From positions 1 through 32,760 of the forward strand of contig JANNBJ010000058.1 in assembly GCA_031385325.1 (NCBI GenBank): a stretch of DNA of 32,760 nt, given 5' to 3'. The position numbers were made by a program, and so were the translations under genes. Position 1 is the stretch's first letter. Every line of letters begins with the position of its first letter. This stretch comes from SYFY01 sp031385325 (GTDB taxonomy: Bacteria; Pseudomonadota; Gammaproteobacteria; Pseudomonadales; Azotimanducaceae). The notes under the pieces were generated by a model, which ran no database searches, was not told the origin of the DNA, and saw nothing but the letters and a program-made list of their open reading frames with translations. This document shows positions 25,279 through 32,610 of the stretch, one piece after another.

Positions 25279-26598
25279 TCAGGGCATCGTAAGCAGGTTG
25301 AGGAAGTTATAACCGCCAGGGTAGACGATGTCGTCGAGCTGCCAGCCATCAGTTTCCCGGACCAGCCGATACACCAGGGGGTAGCTGCTCCAGGCGCTGG
25401 CAAACACCACTTCCACGGATGCGTGTGTGTTGTCGCCAAGAGCCTGCATGACGGTGAAGCGGGTCGGATATTCTTGGGCGTCGGTGAAAGGGTCGCCATC
25501 GATCGGTGGAACTTCGTCGGCGGACCGCTGGACAGCGAAATAGGCCGATATCGCCTTGTTCAAACCTCGACTGAAAAAAGCTGACTTGGCCGCAGCCGTT
25601 TCCGGCAGAAAAGCCATCTCGCCCGCAAAATGAGTTTCCAGCAGCAACTGCACCCGGCCGGCCGCTTGGCCATCGGCGTTGGTCGCGGAGTCTGTGCCTG
25701 CGGTATGTGACAAGGTCCAGACTCGATTGTCGAGCCCGATAAGCAGGGTCTGTGGGTCGACCTGATGCAGGTCGAAGCTTGCATTGGTGCAGGCGGCTCG
25801 CGTGGTGGCGACGGGGAAGTGGGCCAGTCCCAGGGTTTTCGCCGATGTCTGCGCAGGTGCCGGCAGCCCACCTTCGAACAGGCCTTCGGCAGGCAGGCTC
25901 AAGCGGCTGAACTCGGACGGTTCACAGCGCAGATAAGCGGGGCCTTGAAACGTGTCCGGGGATATCTCGATGACCTGACCTCGCAGATCCGGGCCGAGCG
26001 GATTTTCGGGGTCCCACGGCGCGGGCTGGGCGTGTGTGAACCGCCAGGAACCCGAGGCGATCGGGGCCAGGGCGGAAGCAGGGAACGCACAATGTGCCTG
26101 TTCACCCATACCTTTCAGGAATGCACGGCGCACAAGGCCTGCACGAATCGCTGACGCGACTGCTTTCGAGTGCCGCTCGGCGCCGGTCAGTCGGCGCACC
26201 CAGCTGCGATAGGGAATCCAGCCGGTGGCGAGGTCTTCCATTGCACTCGCAGCGGCCTTGCCGGCTTCCTGCGAGCCCTTCTCCATCAGGGTGTGCTTCG
26301 GTGTTTCAGGCGCGTCCAGATCAGCGCCCAGTGCCTGGTTGAGCTCGGAAATCTCGTTGGCGAGTTCGTTACATTGAAGGTCGGAAGGTATCGCGTATGG
26401 CGCTTTCCTTGCGGCTTCAAGGACTTTCGGGATTTTCTTGCGTAGCAAGTTGAGATCCACGAATGGCGCCTTCACAGCCGATTCGATTGCCGAATCGGCT
26501 GGCACTGTTGATGCCGGGTTAGTCGTACAGGCGGCCAGTGGCAGGCCAAGCGCCAGCCCAATCAAGAACGGCAACCAGGTTCGAATGGCGTGATTCAT
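25279..26598 (-). CDS. Hypothetical lipoprotein, DUF3828-like C-terminal part
   Basis: 439 residues. Residues 1-24 are a lipoprotein signal peptide with lipobox L-A-A-C24, so the protein should be anchored in a membrane facing the periplasm. Residues 40-190 form a helical region (DLNLLRKKIPKVLEAARKAPYAIPSDLQCNELANEISELNQALG) with a glycine/alanine-rich amphipathic stretch at 108-125. The second half has mixed beta character and ends with a block like DUF3828/SnoaL-type domains (FFSRGLNKAISAYFAV, DGDPFTDAQEYP, VRETDGWQLDDIVYPGGYNFLNLL). I know no function. It is 55 bases upstream of coaE on the same strand, but is divergent from the ferredoxin gene and has its own likely promoter. Confidence 0.75.
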   Translation of the reverse strand: MNHAIRTWLPFLIGLALGLPLAACTTNPASTVPADSAIESAVKAPFVDLNLLRKKIPKVLEAARKAPYAIPSDLQCNELANEISELNQALGADLDAPETPKHTLMEKGSQEAGKAAASAMEDLATGWIPYRSWVRRLTGAERHSKAVASAIRAGLVRRAFLKGMGEQAHCAFPASALAPIASGSWRFTHAQPAPWDPENPLGPDLRGQVIEISPDTFQGPAYLRCEPSEFSRLSLPAEGLFEGGLPAPAQTSAKTLGLAHFPVATTRAACTNASFDLHQVDPQTLLIGLDNRVWTLSHTAGTDSATNADGQAAGRVQLLLETHFAGEMAFLPETAAAKSAFFSRGLNKAISAYFAVQRSADEVPPIDGDPFTDAQEYPTRFTVMQALGDNTHASVEVVFASAWSSYPLVYRLVRETDGWQLDDIVYPGGYNFLNLLTMP

Positions 26599-26704
26599 GT
26601 TTTGTCAGGTGCACGAGTTGGAACGGATTATGGTGCAGGACAAGGGGTGTAGGACAACCACGCTTCAATACCGGACAATTGATTTCTGATATTGGCTGCA
26701 GGAC
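26599..26704. promoter_or_regulatory. Divergent intergenic region with repeated GGACAA
   Basis: 106 bases between the lipoprotein and ferredoxin starts. A 10-base direct repeat TG(C/T)AGGACAA occurs at 26634-26643 and 26648-26657, exactly 14 bases apart, with a further GGACAA at 26673-26678 and a GGACA touching the ferredoxin ATG. These could be binding boxes for the ferredoxin-UGSC operon. -35/-10 boxes are not clear to me. Confidence 0.4.
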
Positions 26705-27025
26705 ATGACTGAACTCGTATTCCTTACTGCTGATGGCGTCCGGTTCCCGGTGGCGATCGAAGCCGGTCGGACCGTCATGGATGCCGCGCTCGACCACAAC
26801 ATCCCCGGCATCAAGGCACAGTGTGGTGGTGGCTGCACGTGTTGTACCTGTCACTGTTACGTCACCGCGCCGTGGATCGAGACCTTCAAACCGCCCTCCC
26901 AGGATGAGCTGGACCTGCTGGAATATGCATGGCGGCCGGGTGCCGGAAGTCGTCTGGCGTGTCAGCTCAGATTGACTGCAGCGCACGAGGGGCTTGTAAT
27001 CGAGGTTCCCGCACAACAGGCCTGA
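26705..27025 (+). CDS. [2Fe-2S] ferredoxin, adrenodoxin type
   Basis: 106 residues of the 2Fe-2S plant/adrenodoxin fold. The cluster ligands are C40-x5-C46-x2-C49 and C86 (SRLACQL), the spacing of adrenodoxin/Fdx-type proteins; three additional cysteines (C44, C47, C51) crowd the loop, which is not typical. It would carry single electrons to a partner. The only close candidates are the UGSC protein, whose ATG lies four bases downstream, and the 366-residue protein after it, so all three are probably one transcript and one redox system. The ATG has only a short-spaced AGGA upstream, but the N-terminal TELVFLTADG fits the family. Confidence 0.93.
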   Translation: MTELVFLTADGVRFPVAIEAGRTVMDAALDHNIPGIKAQCGGGCTCCTCHCYVTAPWIETFKPPSQDELDLLEYAWRPGAGSRLACQLRLTAAHEGLVIEVPAQQA

Positions 27026-27029
27026 GACC

Positions 27030-27560
27030 ATGATCGAGTTTCTCGACCCGCGCGCCCCGACGGACATGCAGGTAACACCCTACACACTTGGCATCGACCT
27101 TGAGCAGGAGGGCGGTGTCACCGTCGGCTTCCTGGCCAATGGATTTCCCGATTCGGTTGCGTTCCTTGAAGCCGTTGCGACGGCTCTGGCGAACAAGGTC
27201 GGCATCACTGCCAAACACTGGAACAAGGGGAATGCTTCCATTCCCGCAAGCCCGGAGATACTTGGGCAGATCAAAGGCAGCTGCAGAGCTGTCATCGCCG
27301 CCTACGGGCACTGAGGCAGTTGCACTACCGGCACCGTGCGTGACGGCATCATGGTTGCAAACCTTGGCATTCCCGCGGTCTCCCTGGTGACAGAAAAATT
27401 CTGGCCGCAGGGTGATTTTGTATCGAACTCACTCGGCATGCCGGACATCCCGCGCGTGCGTCTGCCTCATCCAGTTGCTGGTACCGGCGCAGACAGCCTG
27501 CGACGAATTGCCGAGTCAATTGTCCCGGATATTCTGGCCGCGCTGCGTGCTGCCGCCTGA
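27030..27560 (+). CDS. UGSC family selenoprotein, UGA at 27312-27314 read as Sec95
   Basis: Reading through one in-frame TGA (27312-27314) gives 176 residues: an N-terminal half with LEQEGGVTVGFLANGFPDS and a C-terminal half that begins U95-G-S-C98-TTGTVRDGIMVANLGIPAVSLVTEKF. The motif U-G-S-C names the UGSC (seleno)protein family, whose members have Sec or Cys at that place. The stretch after it (glycine, helix, GIPAV) recalls the active region of the GrdB/PrdB reductases, which use U-G-T-C. A second segment past the UGA has normal coding character to 27560, and a SECIS-like hairpin follows the UGA. So this is a cytoplasmic redox or reductase subunit with a Sec/Cys pair. The ferredoxin gene ends four bases before the ATG; a 366-residue protein follows after 23 bases. 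A plain nonsense mutation is possible but unlikely given the motif. Confidence 0.88.
27320..27360 (+). promoter_or_regulatory. Bacterial SECIS-like hairpin after the UGA of the UGSC gene
   Basis: A foldable stem-loop lies within the coding sequence just after the UGA. TTGCA 27320-27324 pairs with TGCAA 27356-27360; after a CT bulge ACCG 27327-27330 pairs with TGGT 27352-27355 (one G-T); CCGT 27334-27337 pairs with ACGG 27343-27346 and closes loop GCGTG (27338-27342). The loop begins 23 bases after the UGA and its first base is G, both in line with the bacterial SECIS rule I recall. Pairings were worked out by hand. Confidence 0.6.
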
Positions 27561-27583
27561 CGACCATTTATGAGAAAGACTGC

Positions 27584-28684
27584 ATGACCACTCTCGCCAC
27601 GACATCCATGTTATCCGCGGTCGACGAAATGGCCGCCATTGAACAACTGCATGCGCTGCGGTGCACCGACGGCTTGCCGGTCATCGTGCCAACTCGCGAA
27701 CGTGTCGCTCGGCTGATCCTGGCGACCGGGCTCGATGGCGATATGGTGCTTGGCCACATGGGTCCGGGTGGTGGCATTGCGACTGTCGAAAAAGTAGCGG
27801 TGGCAGCCGTGATGGCGGGGTGTCTGCCTGACCACATGCCGGTGGTGATTGCGGCCGTGAATGCGGTGATCGATCCGGTCTTTGATCTCACCGAAATGCA
27901 AAGCACGACGCATTGCACGGCGCCGCTGATCATCGTCAATGGACCTGCAAGACAGGCGTGTGGTGGCATCTCGGGTGGCTTCGGTGCGCTGGGTCCCGGG
28001 CACCGGGCGAACGCCAGTATTGGTCGGGCACTGCGGCTGGCCATGATCAATATCGGTGGCGCTCGTCCGGGCGAATCGGACATGGCGCTGCTCGGTCATC
28101 CAGGCAAGTTCACCTACTGTCTGGCCGAAGATGAAGAAAACAGTCCGTTTCCACCGCTGCATACCTCACTCGGGTTTTCCGCAGATGAGAGTGCCGTGAC
28201 GGTGATCGGCGCAGAAGCACCGCATTCCGTGCTCTACAGTCCGACCGGGGATGTGGCCCAGGATGCACAACGACTCTCCAGGGTGCTGGCTGTCGGGTTG
28301 AGTAACGTCGCGACCAACAACGCGATTCTGCGTAATGGCGCGGCGGTGGTGGTGCTCAATCCCGAACATGCGCAGGTCTACCAGAAAGCCAACCTCACAC
28401 GAGAGATGGTTCAGAAGGCACTGTTTGGCCTGTGTTTTCATCGGCCTGAAGACCTGAAGGCAATCGGTGGTGGCTTCGCGCCCAAGGGTGATGACAACGG
28501 CCCGATACACAGTTTCCGGTCGCATGAGGACATCCTCGTGCTGGTCGCGGGTGGGACAGGTCTTTACTCCATGGTCATGCCGACGTGGTGTGCTGGTCCG
28601 CACGTGAATCGGTTTGTCAGCAAGAAGATCGAGCTGGATGTCTACTGCGAGGTGACGTTTCCGACGCAGTCCAGAGCCGTCTGA
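27584..28684 (+). CDS. Unknown 366-residue protein, partner of UGSC selenoprotein
   Basis: 366 residues, soluble, no signal peptide or membrane segment. I do not recognise the family by a characterised name. It has a glycine-rich region GGISGGFGALGPGHRANASIGRALRLAMINIGGARPGESD at about 127-167 after HCTAPLIIVNGPARQAC (C111, C126), and further cysteines C27 and C80. The order of an N-terminal helical part, a central Gly-rich core and a C-terminal alpha/beta part suggests an enzyme rather than a structural protein. Its ATG is 23 bases after the UGSC stop; its stop lies two bases before the stop of larE on the other strand. Position makes it the likely catalytic partner that the ferredoxin and UGSC protein serve. 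Binding of a nickel-pincer cofactor is only a guess from the neighbouring larB/larE. Confidence 0.75.
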   Translation: MTTLATTSMLSAVDEMAAIEQLHALRCTDGLPVIVPTRERVARLILATGLDGDMVLGHMGPGGGIATVEKVAVAAVMAGCLPDHMPVVIAAVNAVIDPVFDLTEMQSTTHCTAPLIIVNGPARQACGGISGGFGALGPGHRANASIGRALRLAMINIGGARPGESDMALLGHPGKFTYCLAEDEENSPFPPLHTSLGFSADESAVTVIGAEAPHSVLYSPTGDVAQDAQRLSRVLAVGLSNVATNNAILRNGAAVVVLNPEHAQVYQKANLTREMVQKALFGLCFHRPEDLKAIGGGFAPKGDDNGPIHSFRSHEDILVLVAGGTGLYSMVMPTWCAGPHVNRFVSKKIELDVYCEVTFPTQSRAV

Positions 28685-28686
28685 TG

Positions 28687-29553
28687 TTATTCCCAGATCT
28701 GTACTGCAGGGATATCCCCTGATCTGCGCAGTACGTCGTTGAGTGATCCCGAGCGGAATCCACCAAGATCGAGAGTGACGTAGAGATAACCAAACGATTT
28801 CATTTTGGTCTCGATTTCCTGCCGCCGTTGCAGGAGCGTTGGCATGTCGTCGGGCATGACCTCAAGCCGCGCGATATCACCATGATGGCGCACCCGGAAC
28901 TGAGTCAGCCCAAGGCCTGTCAGTAATTCCTCGGCCTGTTCGACCTGGGCGAGCAGTGCTTCGGTGATCGCAGTCCCGTAGGGAAAGCGACTCGACAGAC
29001 ACGCGGCCTGCGGTTTTTCTGCATTCGGAAGGCCAAGTTTTCGAGCCAGTGTACGCACGTCTGCCTTGCGGAAACCAGCTTCGACCAACGGTGAGCGAAC
29101 CGCATGATCATCGGCCGCGATCAGACCGGGCCGATGATCACCCAGATCATCCAGATTGGTGCCGTTCAGCACCACCGCGTAGCTTTCCTTGTCAGAAACA
29201 GCGCTCAGCAGCGTGTACAACGATGTTTTGCAGTGAAAACATCGGTTGGTTGGGTTGGCTCGATAGTCTGCCTTGGTTATCTCGTCGGTCATGACCACTT
29301 GATGCGCCATGCCCCACTCGGCAGCCAGTTGTCGAGCCAGTACAAGATCAGCACGCTTGAGGCTGAGCGATCCGGAGGTGACGGCCAGCGCCCGCTCACC
29401 AAGAACCTGATGCGCCACAAAGGCTACCAGCGAGCTGTCGATGCCGGCGGAGAAGGCGGTGATGGCTGAGTCAAAACCGGCAATGATTTTTTTCAGTTGT
29501 TCATACTTGTCTTCGATCGACACTGCAGTCGACGCCACTGAATCTTCGGTCAC
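28687..29553 (-). CDS. larE: ATP-dependent sulfur transferase LarE (nickel-pincer cofactor synthesis)
   Basis: 288 residues. The N-terminal PP-loop is FSAGIDSS at 34-41 and binds ATP for adenylation of the pyridinium carboxylate. A CxxC lies at C105/C108 (NRCFHCK) and the sacrificial-type cysteine at C185 (PQAACLSSRFPYG), aligned with Cys176 of Lactobacillus plantarum LarE. Three such cysteines match the LarE subclass I recall to hold a [4Fe-4S] cluster that passes on sulfide. LarE thiolates the product of LarB to make pyridinium-3,5-bisthiocarboxylic acid mononucleotide, the organic part of NPN. GTG start at 29553 with GGAG upstream, 22 bases after the larB stop. Confidence 0.93.
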   Translation of the reverse strand: MTEDSVASTAVSIEDKYEQLKKIIAGFDSAITAFSAGIDSSLVAFVAHQVLGERALAVTSGSLSLKRADLVLARQLAAEWGMAHQVVMTDEITKADYRANPTNRCFHCKTSLYTLLSAVSDKESYAVVLNGTNLDDLGDHRPGLIAADDHAVRSPLVEAGFRKADVRTLARKLGLPNAEKPQAACLSSRFPYGTAITEALLAQVEQAEELLTGLGLTQFRVRHHGDIARLEVMPDDMPTLLQRRQEIETKMKSFGYLYVTLDLGGFRSGSLNDVLRRSGDIPAVQIWE

Positions 29554-29575
29554 GAACAGCTCCCGGCCTGTTTTT

Positions 29576-30316
29576 TCACAGGCGATTCATGCGATTGGCA
29601 AGGTGCGCGGCACCAAACCCGTTATCGATATTGACGACGGCAACACCCGATGCACAACTGTTCAACATGCCGAGCAGGGCGGCAATTCCGCCAAAGGCTG
29701 CGCCATAGCCGACGGATGTTGGCACTGCAATCACCGGTTTGTCGACCAGCCCCCCCACCACACTCGGCAGTGCACCTTCCATGCCGGCAACGACGATGAC
29801 CACCCGTGCGGCTCGAATCTCCGGCAGGCGGGCCAGCAGTCGATGCAGACCCGCGACACCCACGTCATTGATACGCGTCACCGGGTTGCCGAAGAATTCG
29901 AGCGTGACGGCCGCTTCTTCGCTGACTGCAAGATCAGACGTACCTGCCGACACCACGGCGACCGCGTGGGGCAGGCGATCCGGCTCTCGAGCCACATAAC
30001 TGACAAGACGGGCCACGGGATGGTAGATCGCGCCCTTCTTCAACGCCTTCAATGCGGCGGCTTTGTCCGCGTCGACCCGAGTGATCAGCACGTTGTTTTG
30101 CCGAGCCACCATGTGTTCGAAGATGTCATCGATCTGGGCCGGGGATTTTCCTGCGCCATAAACCACTTCACTGGTCCCGGTTCTGGCGGCGCGATCGTGA
30201 TCGAGTGTCGAATGCCCAATGTCTTCAAAGAAGCAGCCACGAATTTCCCGCTCCGCAGCATCCAGGTTCAGGCGACCGGCATGCAGATCGGCCAGTATGG
30301 TTTTGACGTCGCGCAT
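29576..30316 (-). CDS. larB: Nickel-pincer cofactor biosynthesis protein LarB
   Basis: 246 residues from the ATG at 30316, which shares one base with the stop codon of the aldo/keto reductase (TGATG); ATG 30349 would overlap by 34 bases and is less likely. Conserved LarB blocks are visible: MRDVKTILADLHAGRLNLDAAEREI at the start, the catalytic region AIYHPVARLVSYV, SAGTSDLAVSEEAAVT, VVAGMEGALPSVVGGLVDKPVIAVPTSVGYGAAFGGIAALLGMLNSC and VVNIDNGFGAAHLAN, the PurE-like fold. LarB carboxylates and hydrolyses nicotinic acid adenine dinucleotide to start NPN synthesis. LarC, the nickel insertase, is not in this window, and neither is LarA. Confidence 0.94.
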   Translation of the reverse strand: MRDVKTILADLHAGRLNLDAAEREIRGCFFEDIGHSTLDHDRAARTGTSEVVYGAGKSPAQIDDIFEHMVARQNNVLITRVDADKAAALKALKKGAIYHPVARLVSYVAREPDRLPHAVAVVSAGTSDLAVSEEAAVTLEFFGNPVTRINDVGVAGLHRLLARLPEIRAARVVIVVAGMEGALPSVVGGLVDKPVIAVPTSVGYGAAFGGIAALLGMLNSCASGVAVVNIDNGFGAAHLANRMNRL

Positions 30317-31539
30317 CAGGTCAGCATCCGGTGGGTTGGTGCGCACCATTCGTGGATGGCGATGTCATGCGGGCAGGCACCCTGGCACGGCTTACCCGAA
30401 CAGGACAGACAAGCCGACGCATCGGTGGTCAGCAGGGCATATTCGCGGCGCGCAAAATCGACATCCTGATAGTCGGTTGCGTACATCCGGGTGCGCAGGA
30501 CATCGGCGATGGGTACGCCATGGGGACAAGCGCCGTCGCAGCGGTTGCAAACCTGCCGACAGTAGGTGTGTCCGTTCAACGAAGCATAACGATGCAACAA
30601 GGGCAGATCAGACTCGGCAAGCGCGGTTGCACCTGAAGCACCGAGGTATTCGTCGATGTCAGAGGTCTGTGTCATGGAGATGATCAGCGCGTCGACATCC
30701 TTGTTGGACAACACCCAGCGGAACGCTGCCTGGGCATAGGTAGCCCCGTTCTGCTCGTAGGGACGCATGTCATTCAGGCGCGCACCCATCAAGGTTTTCA
30801 TGGTCACGACGCCAACATCTTTGCTCCTGGCCTTGCGCAGAATGCGTGGCAGTTCGTCCTGGGTCGCGATCATGTCATAGGAGCGGGTGATGCTCTCATA
30901 GAACTTCGGGTCCTGGCCAAAGTTGTAGGCCACCAGCATGGCATCGACCAGGTCGTGATCCAGCGCATAGTCCAGACACTGCGCGAGATTGCCGGCATGG
31001 CCGGAAACACCCACGTGGCGGATCTTGCCTTGTTGTCGGGCGAGGGCCGTGAACTCGTGCCATTCGGGATTCTTGAGCCGCTCGACGCTGTTGATCGCGT
31101 GTGTCATGTAAAGATCGATGTAGTCGGTCTGCAGCCGGACCAGGGATTCTTCCAGCGCCGCCATCATGCTGGCCCGACTCTCAGTCTCGCCGGTGATTCG
31201 TTTGCCAACCAGATAGACCTGATCGCGCTGGCCCTTCAGCGCGTTGCCGAGAACAGTCTCACTGGCGCCATCGGTATAACCCTCGGCCGTATCGAAGTAG
31301 TTGATGCCACGATCCAGCGCGTGATGGACCAGTTGCTCCTGTCCCAGTCGCAACCGGCTGGCGCCAAAACTGATGTCGGAAATTTTCATTTCTGTTCGCC
31401 CGAGGCGGACATAGCGTCGAACTCTGGCATCCGGCGAAACAACGGGCGCGACGGCACCGGTTTGTCCGGACCAGATGGCGAGGCCACCGAGCGTTGAGGA
31501 CTGCAGGAAGCGGCGTCTGGCTTGGCTGGTGTGGTCCAT
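30316..31539 (-). CDS. Tat-exported aldo/keto reductase with C-terminal Fe-S dicluster
   Basis: 407 residues. Twin-arginine signal at the N terminus (QARRRFLQSSTLGGLAIW), so the folded enzyme is exported to the periplasm. The AKR barrel has FDTAEGYTDG (Asp/Tyr), VGKRIT (Lys) and YMTHAIN (His). The C-terminal 80 residues carry two cysteine sets, C327-x3-C331-x2-C334-x3-C338-P and C377-x2-C380-x4-C385-x3-C389-P, the ferredoxin-like dicluster of the AKR families often called Fe-S aldo/keto reductases. Start ATG 31539 is preferred to TTG 31563. The gene shares TGATG with larB, which makes an operon AKR-larB-larE likely. The electron partner is unknown. Confidence 0.9.
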   Translation of the reverse strand: MDHTSQARRRFLQSSTLGGLAIWSGQTGAVAPVVSPDARVRRYVRLGRTEMKISDISFGASRLRLGQEQLVHHALDRGINYFDTAEGYTDGASETVLGNALKGQRDQVYLVGKRITGETESRASMMAALEESLVRLQTDYIDLYMTHAINSVERLKNPEWHEFTALARQQGKIRHVGVSGHAGNLAQCLDYALDHDLVDAMLVAYNFGQDPKFYESITRSYDMIATQDELPRILRKARSKDVGVVTMKTLMGARLNDMRPYEQNGATYAQAAFRWVLSNKDVDALIISMTQTSDIDEYLGASGATALAESDLPLLHRYASLNGHTYCRQVCNRCDGACPHGVPIADVLRTRMYATDYQDVDFARREYALLTTDASACLSCSGKPCQGACPHDIAIHEWCAPTHRMLT

Positions 31540-31827
31540 GGGATCTTCAGACCTGTCTTTCAAATTGCGCTGGGTTTCGATGACTTCTACCTTAGCCGGG
31601 ACGGTCGTTCAGGGGAATCGGCATCCGCCGAAACTCCTGGCGACGGAAGATCCTCAAGTTGCAGTCACAAGAAGTCAGTTCATAAAGGTGCCTGGCGCGG
31701 GTTTGGCACCGCAGACGGAGAAATTTCGGCTTGTGTGGCTCAGCCACGACGTCTCACGACCAAGGCAGCATTGGCGGCGCCTTCTGCAGGCGGGCATACT
31801 TCTTCGTTTTCACAGGGGATGGATTCG
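31540..31827. promoter_or_regulatory. Divergent intergenic region, aldo/keto reductase / SDR
   Basis: 288 bases between divergent starts without a credible gene. Two small inverted repeats are visible: GGTGCC/GGCACC at 31687-31692 and 31705-31710, and GTGGC-TCA-GCCAC at 31735-31747. They may be operators. Promoter boxes are not clear. Confidence 0.35.
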
Positions 31828-32610
31828 ATGGACGCCAGCAAAACAGCAGCCCACTTTGATCTCACCGGAAAAGTTGCCGTAGTGACCGGAGGCAGTCGCG
31901 GGCTCGGGCTTGCCATGTGCAGAGCGTTTGCGGAAGCCGGTGCCGATGTGGTTATTGCCAGCCGAAAACTTGATGGCTGTCAGCTGGCTGCCACGGAAAT
32001 CAGCACATCTACTGGACGTCGCTGTCTGCCGTTTGCATTTCACGCCGGTGATTGGGCAGCAGCCGATGCGCTGGCTGAATTCGCGTACCGCGAATTTGGT
32101 CATGTCGATGTGCTGGTCAACAACGCCGGGATGTCGCCGCTCTATGACAAGCTCTCGAATGTCTCCGAAGCGCTCTACGACAAGGTCATGCAGGTGAATC
32201 TGCGTGGGCCATTTCGCTTGTCGTCGTTGATTGGCGAGCGCATGGCGGCAGGTGAGGGTGGTTCGATCATCAACGTCAGCAGCATTGCGGCTGTCCAGCC
32301 GACACCAAACGAATTGCCCTACGCGATGGCCAAGGCGGGTATCAACGCGTTCACTATCGGTCTGGCGCGAGCGTTTGCACCGAAAGTGCGCGTGAACTGC
32401 ATTATGCCTGGTCCCTTCCTGACGGATATCGCCAAGGCCTGGGACCTTGAAGCATTCAGCAAGCGGGCGGCGACGACCATTCCACTGCAGCGTGGTGGTG
32501 AGGCCGATGAAGTGGTTGGGGCCGCGCTTTATTTCGCCAGTAATGCGTCCAGCTATACCACGGGCTCGATTCTCAAGATCGACGGTGGGTCTGCATTCTC
32601 GGCAGCCTGA
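31828..32610 (+). CDS. Short-chain dehydrogenase/reductase
   Basis: 260 residues from ATG 31828, about ten bases after an AGGGG; an ATG nine bases earlier is possible. Classical SDR: TGGSRGLG at 20-27, NNAG at 98-101, Ser152 (NVSSIAAV), Tyr165 and Lys169 (YAMAKAG), and the C-terminal DGGSAFSAA. VIASRKLDG at the end of the second strand (Arg/Lys after Ser) favours NADP. Close in style to gluconate/3-oxoacyl reductases of fatty-acid or terpene degradation; the substrate is unknown. It is divergent from the Tat-exported aldo/keto reductase. Confidence 0.93.
   Translation: MDASKTAAHFDLTGKVAVVTGGSRGLGLAMCRAFAEAGADVVIASRKLDGCQLAATEISTSTGRRCLPFAFHAGDWAAADALAEFAYREFGHVDVLVNNAGMSPLYDKLSNVSEALYDKVMQVNLRGPFRLSSLIGERMAAGEGGSIINVSSIAAVQPTPNELPYAMAKAGINAFTIGLARAFAPKVRVNCIMPGPFLTDIAKAWDLEAFSKRAATTIPLQRGGEADEVVGAALYFASNASSYTTGSILKIDGGSAFSAA

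Noticed and set aside
27312..27314. Reading the second UGA as the true end of a 94-residue protein
   Set aside because: The residues after it complete the U-G-S-C motif and run 81 further codons with a family-like GIPAV segment.
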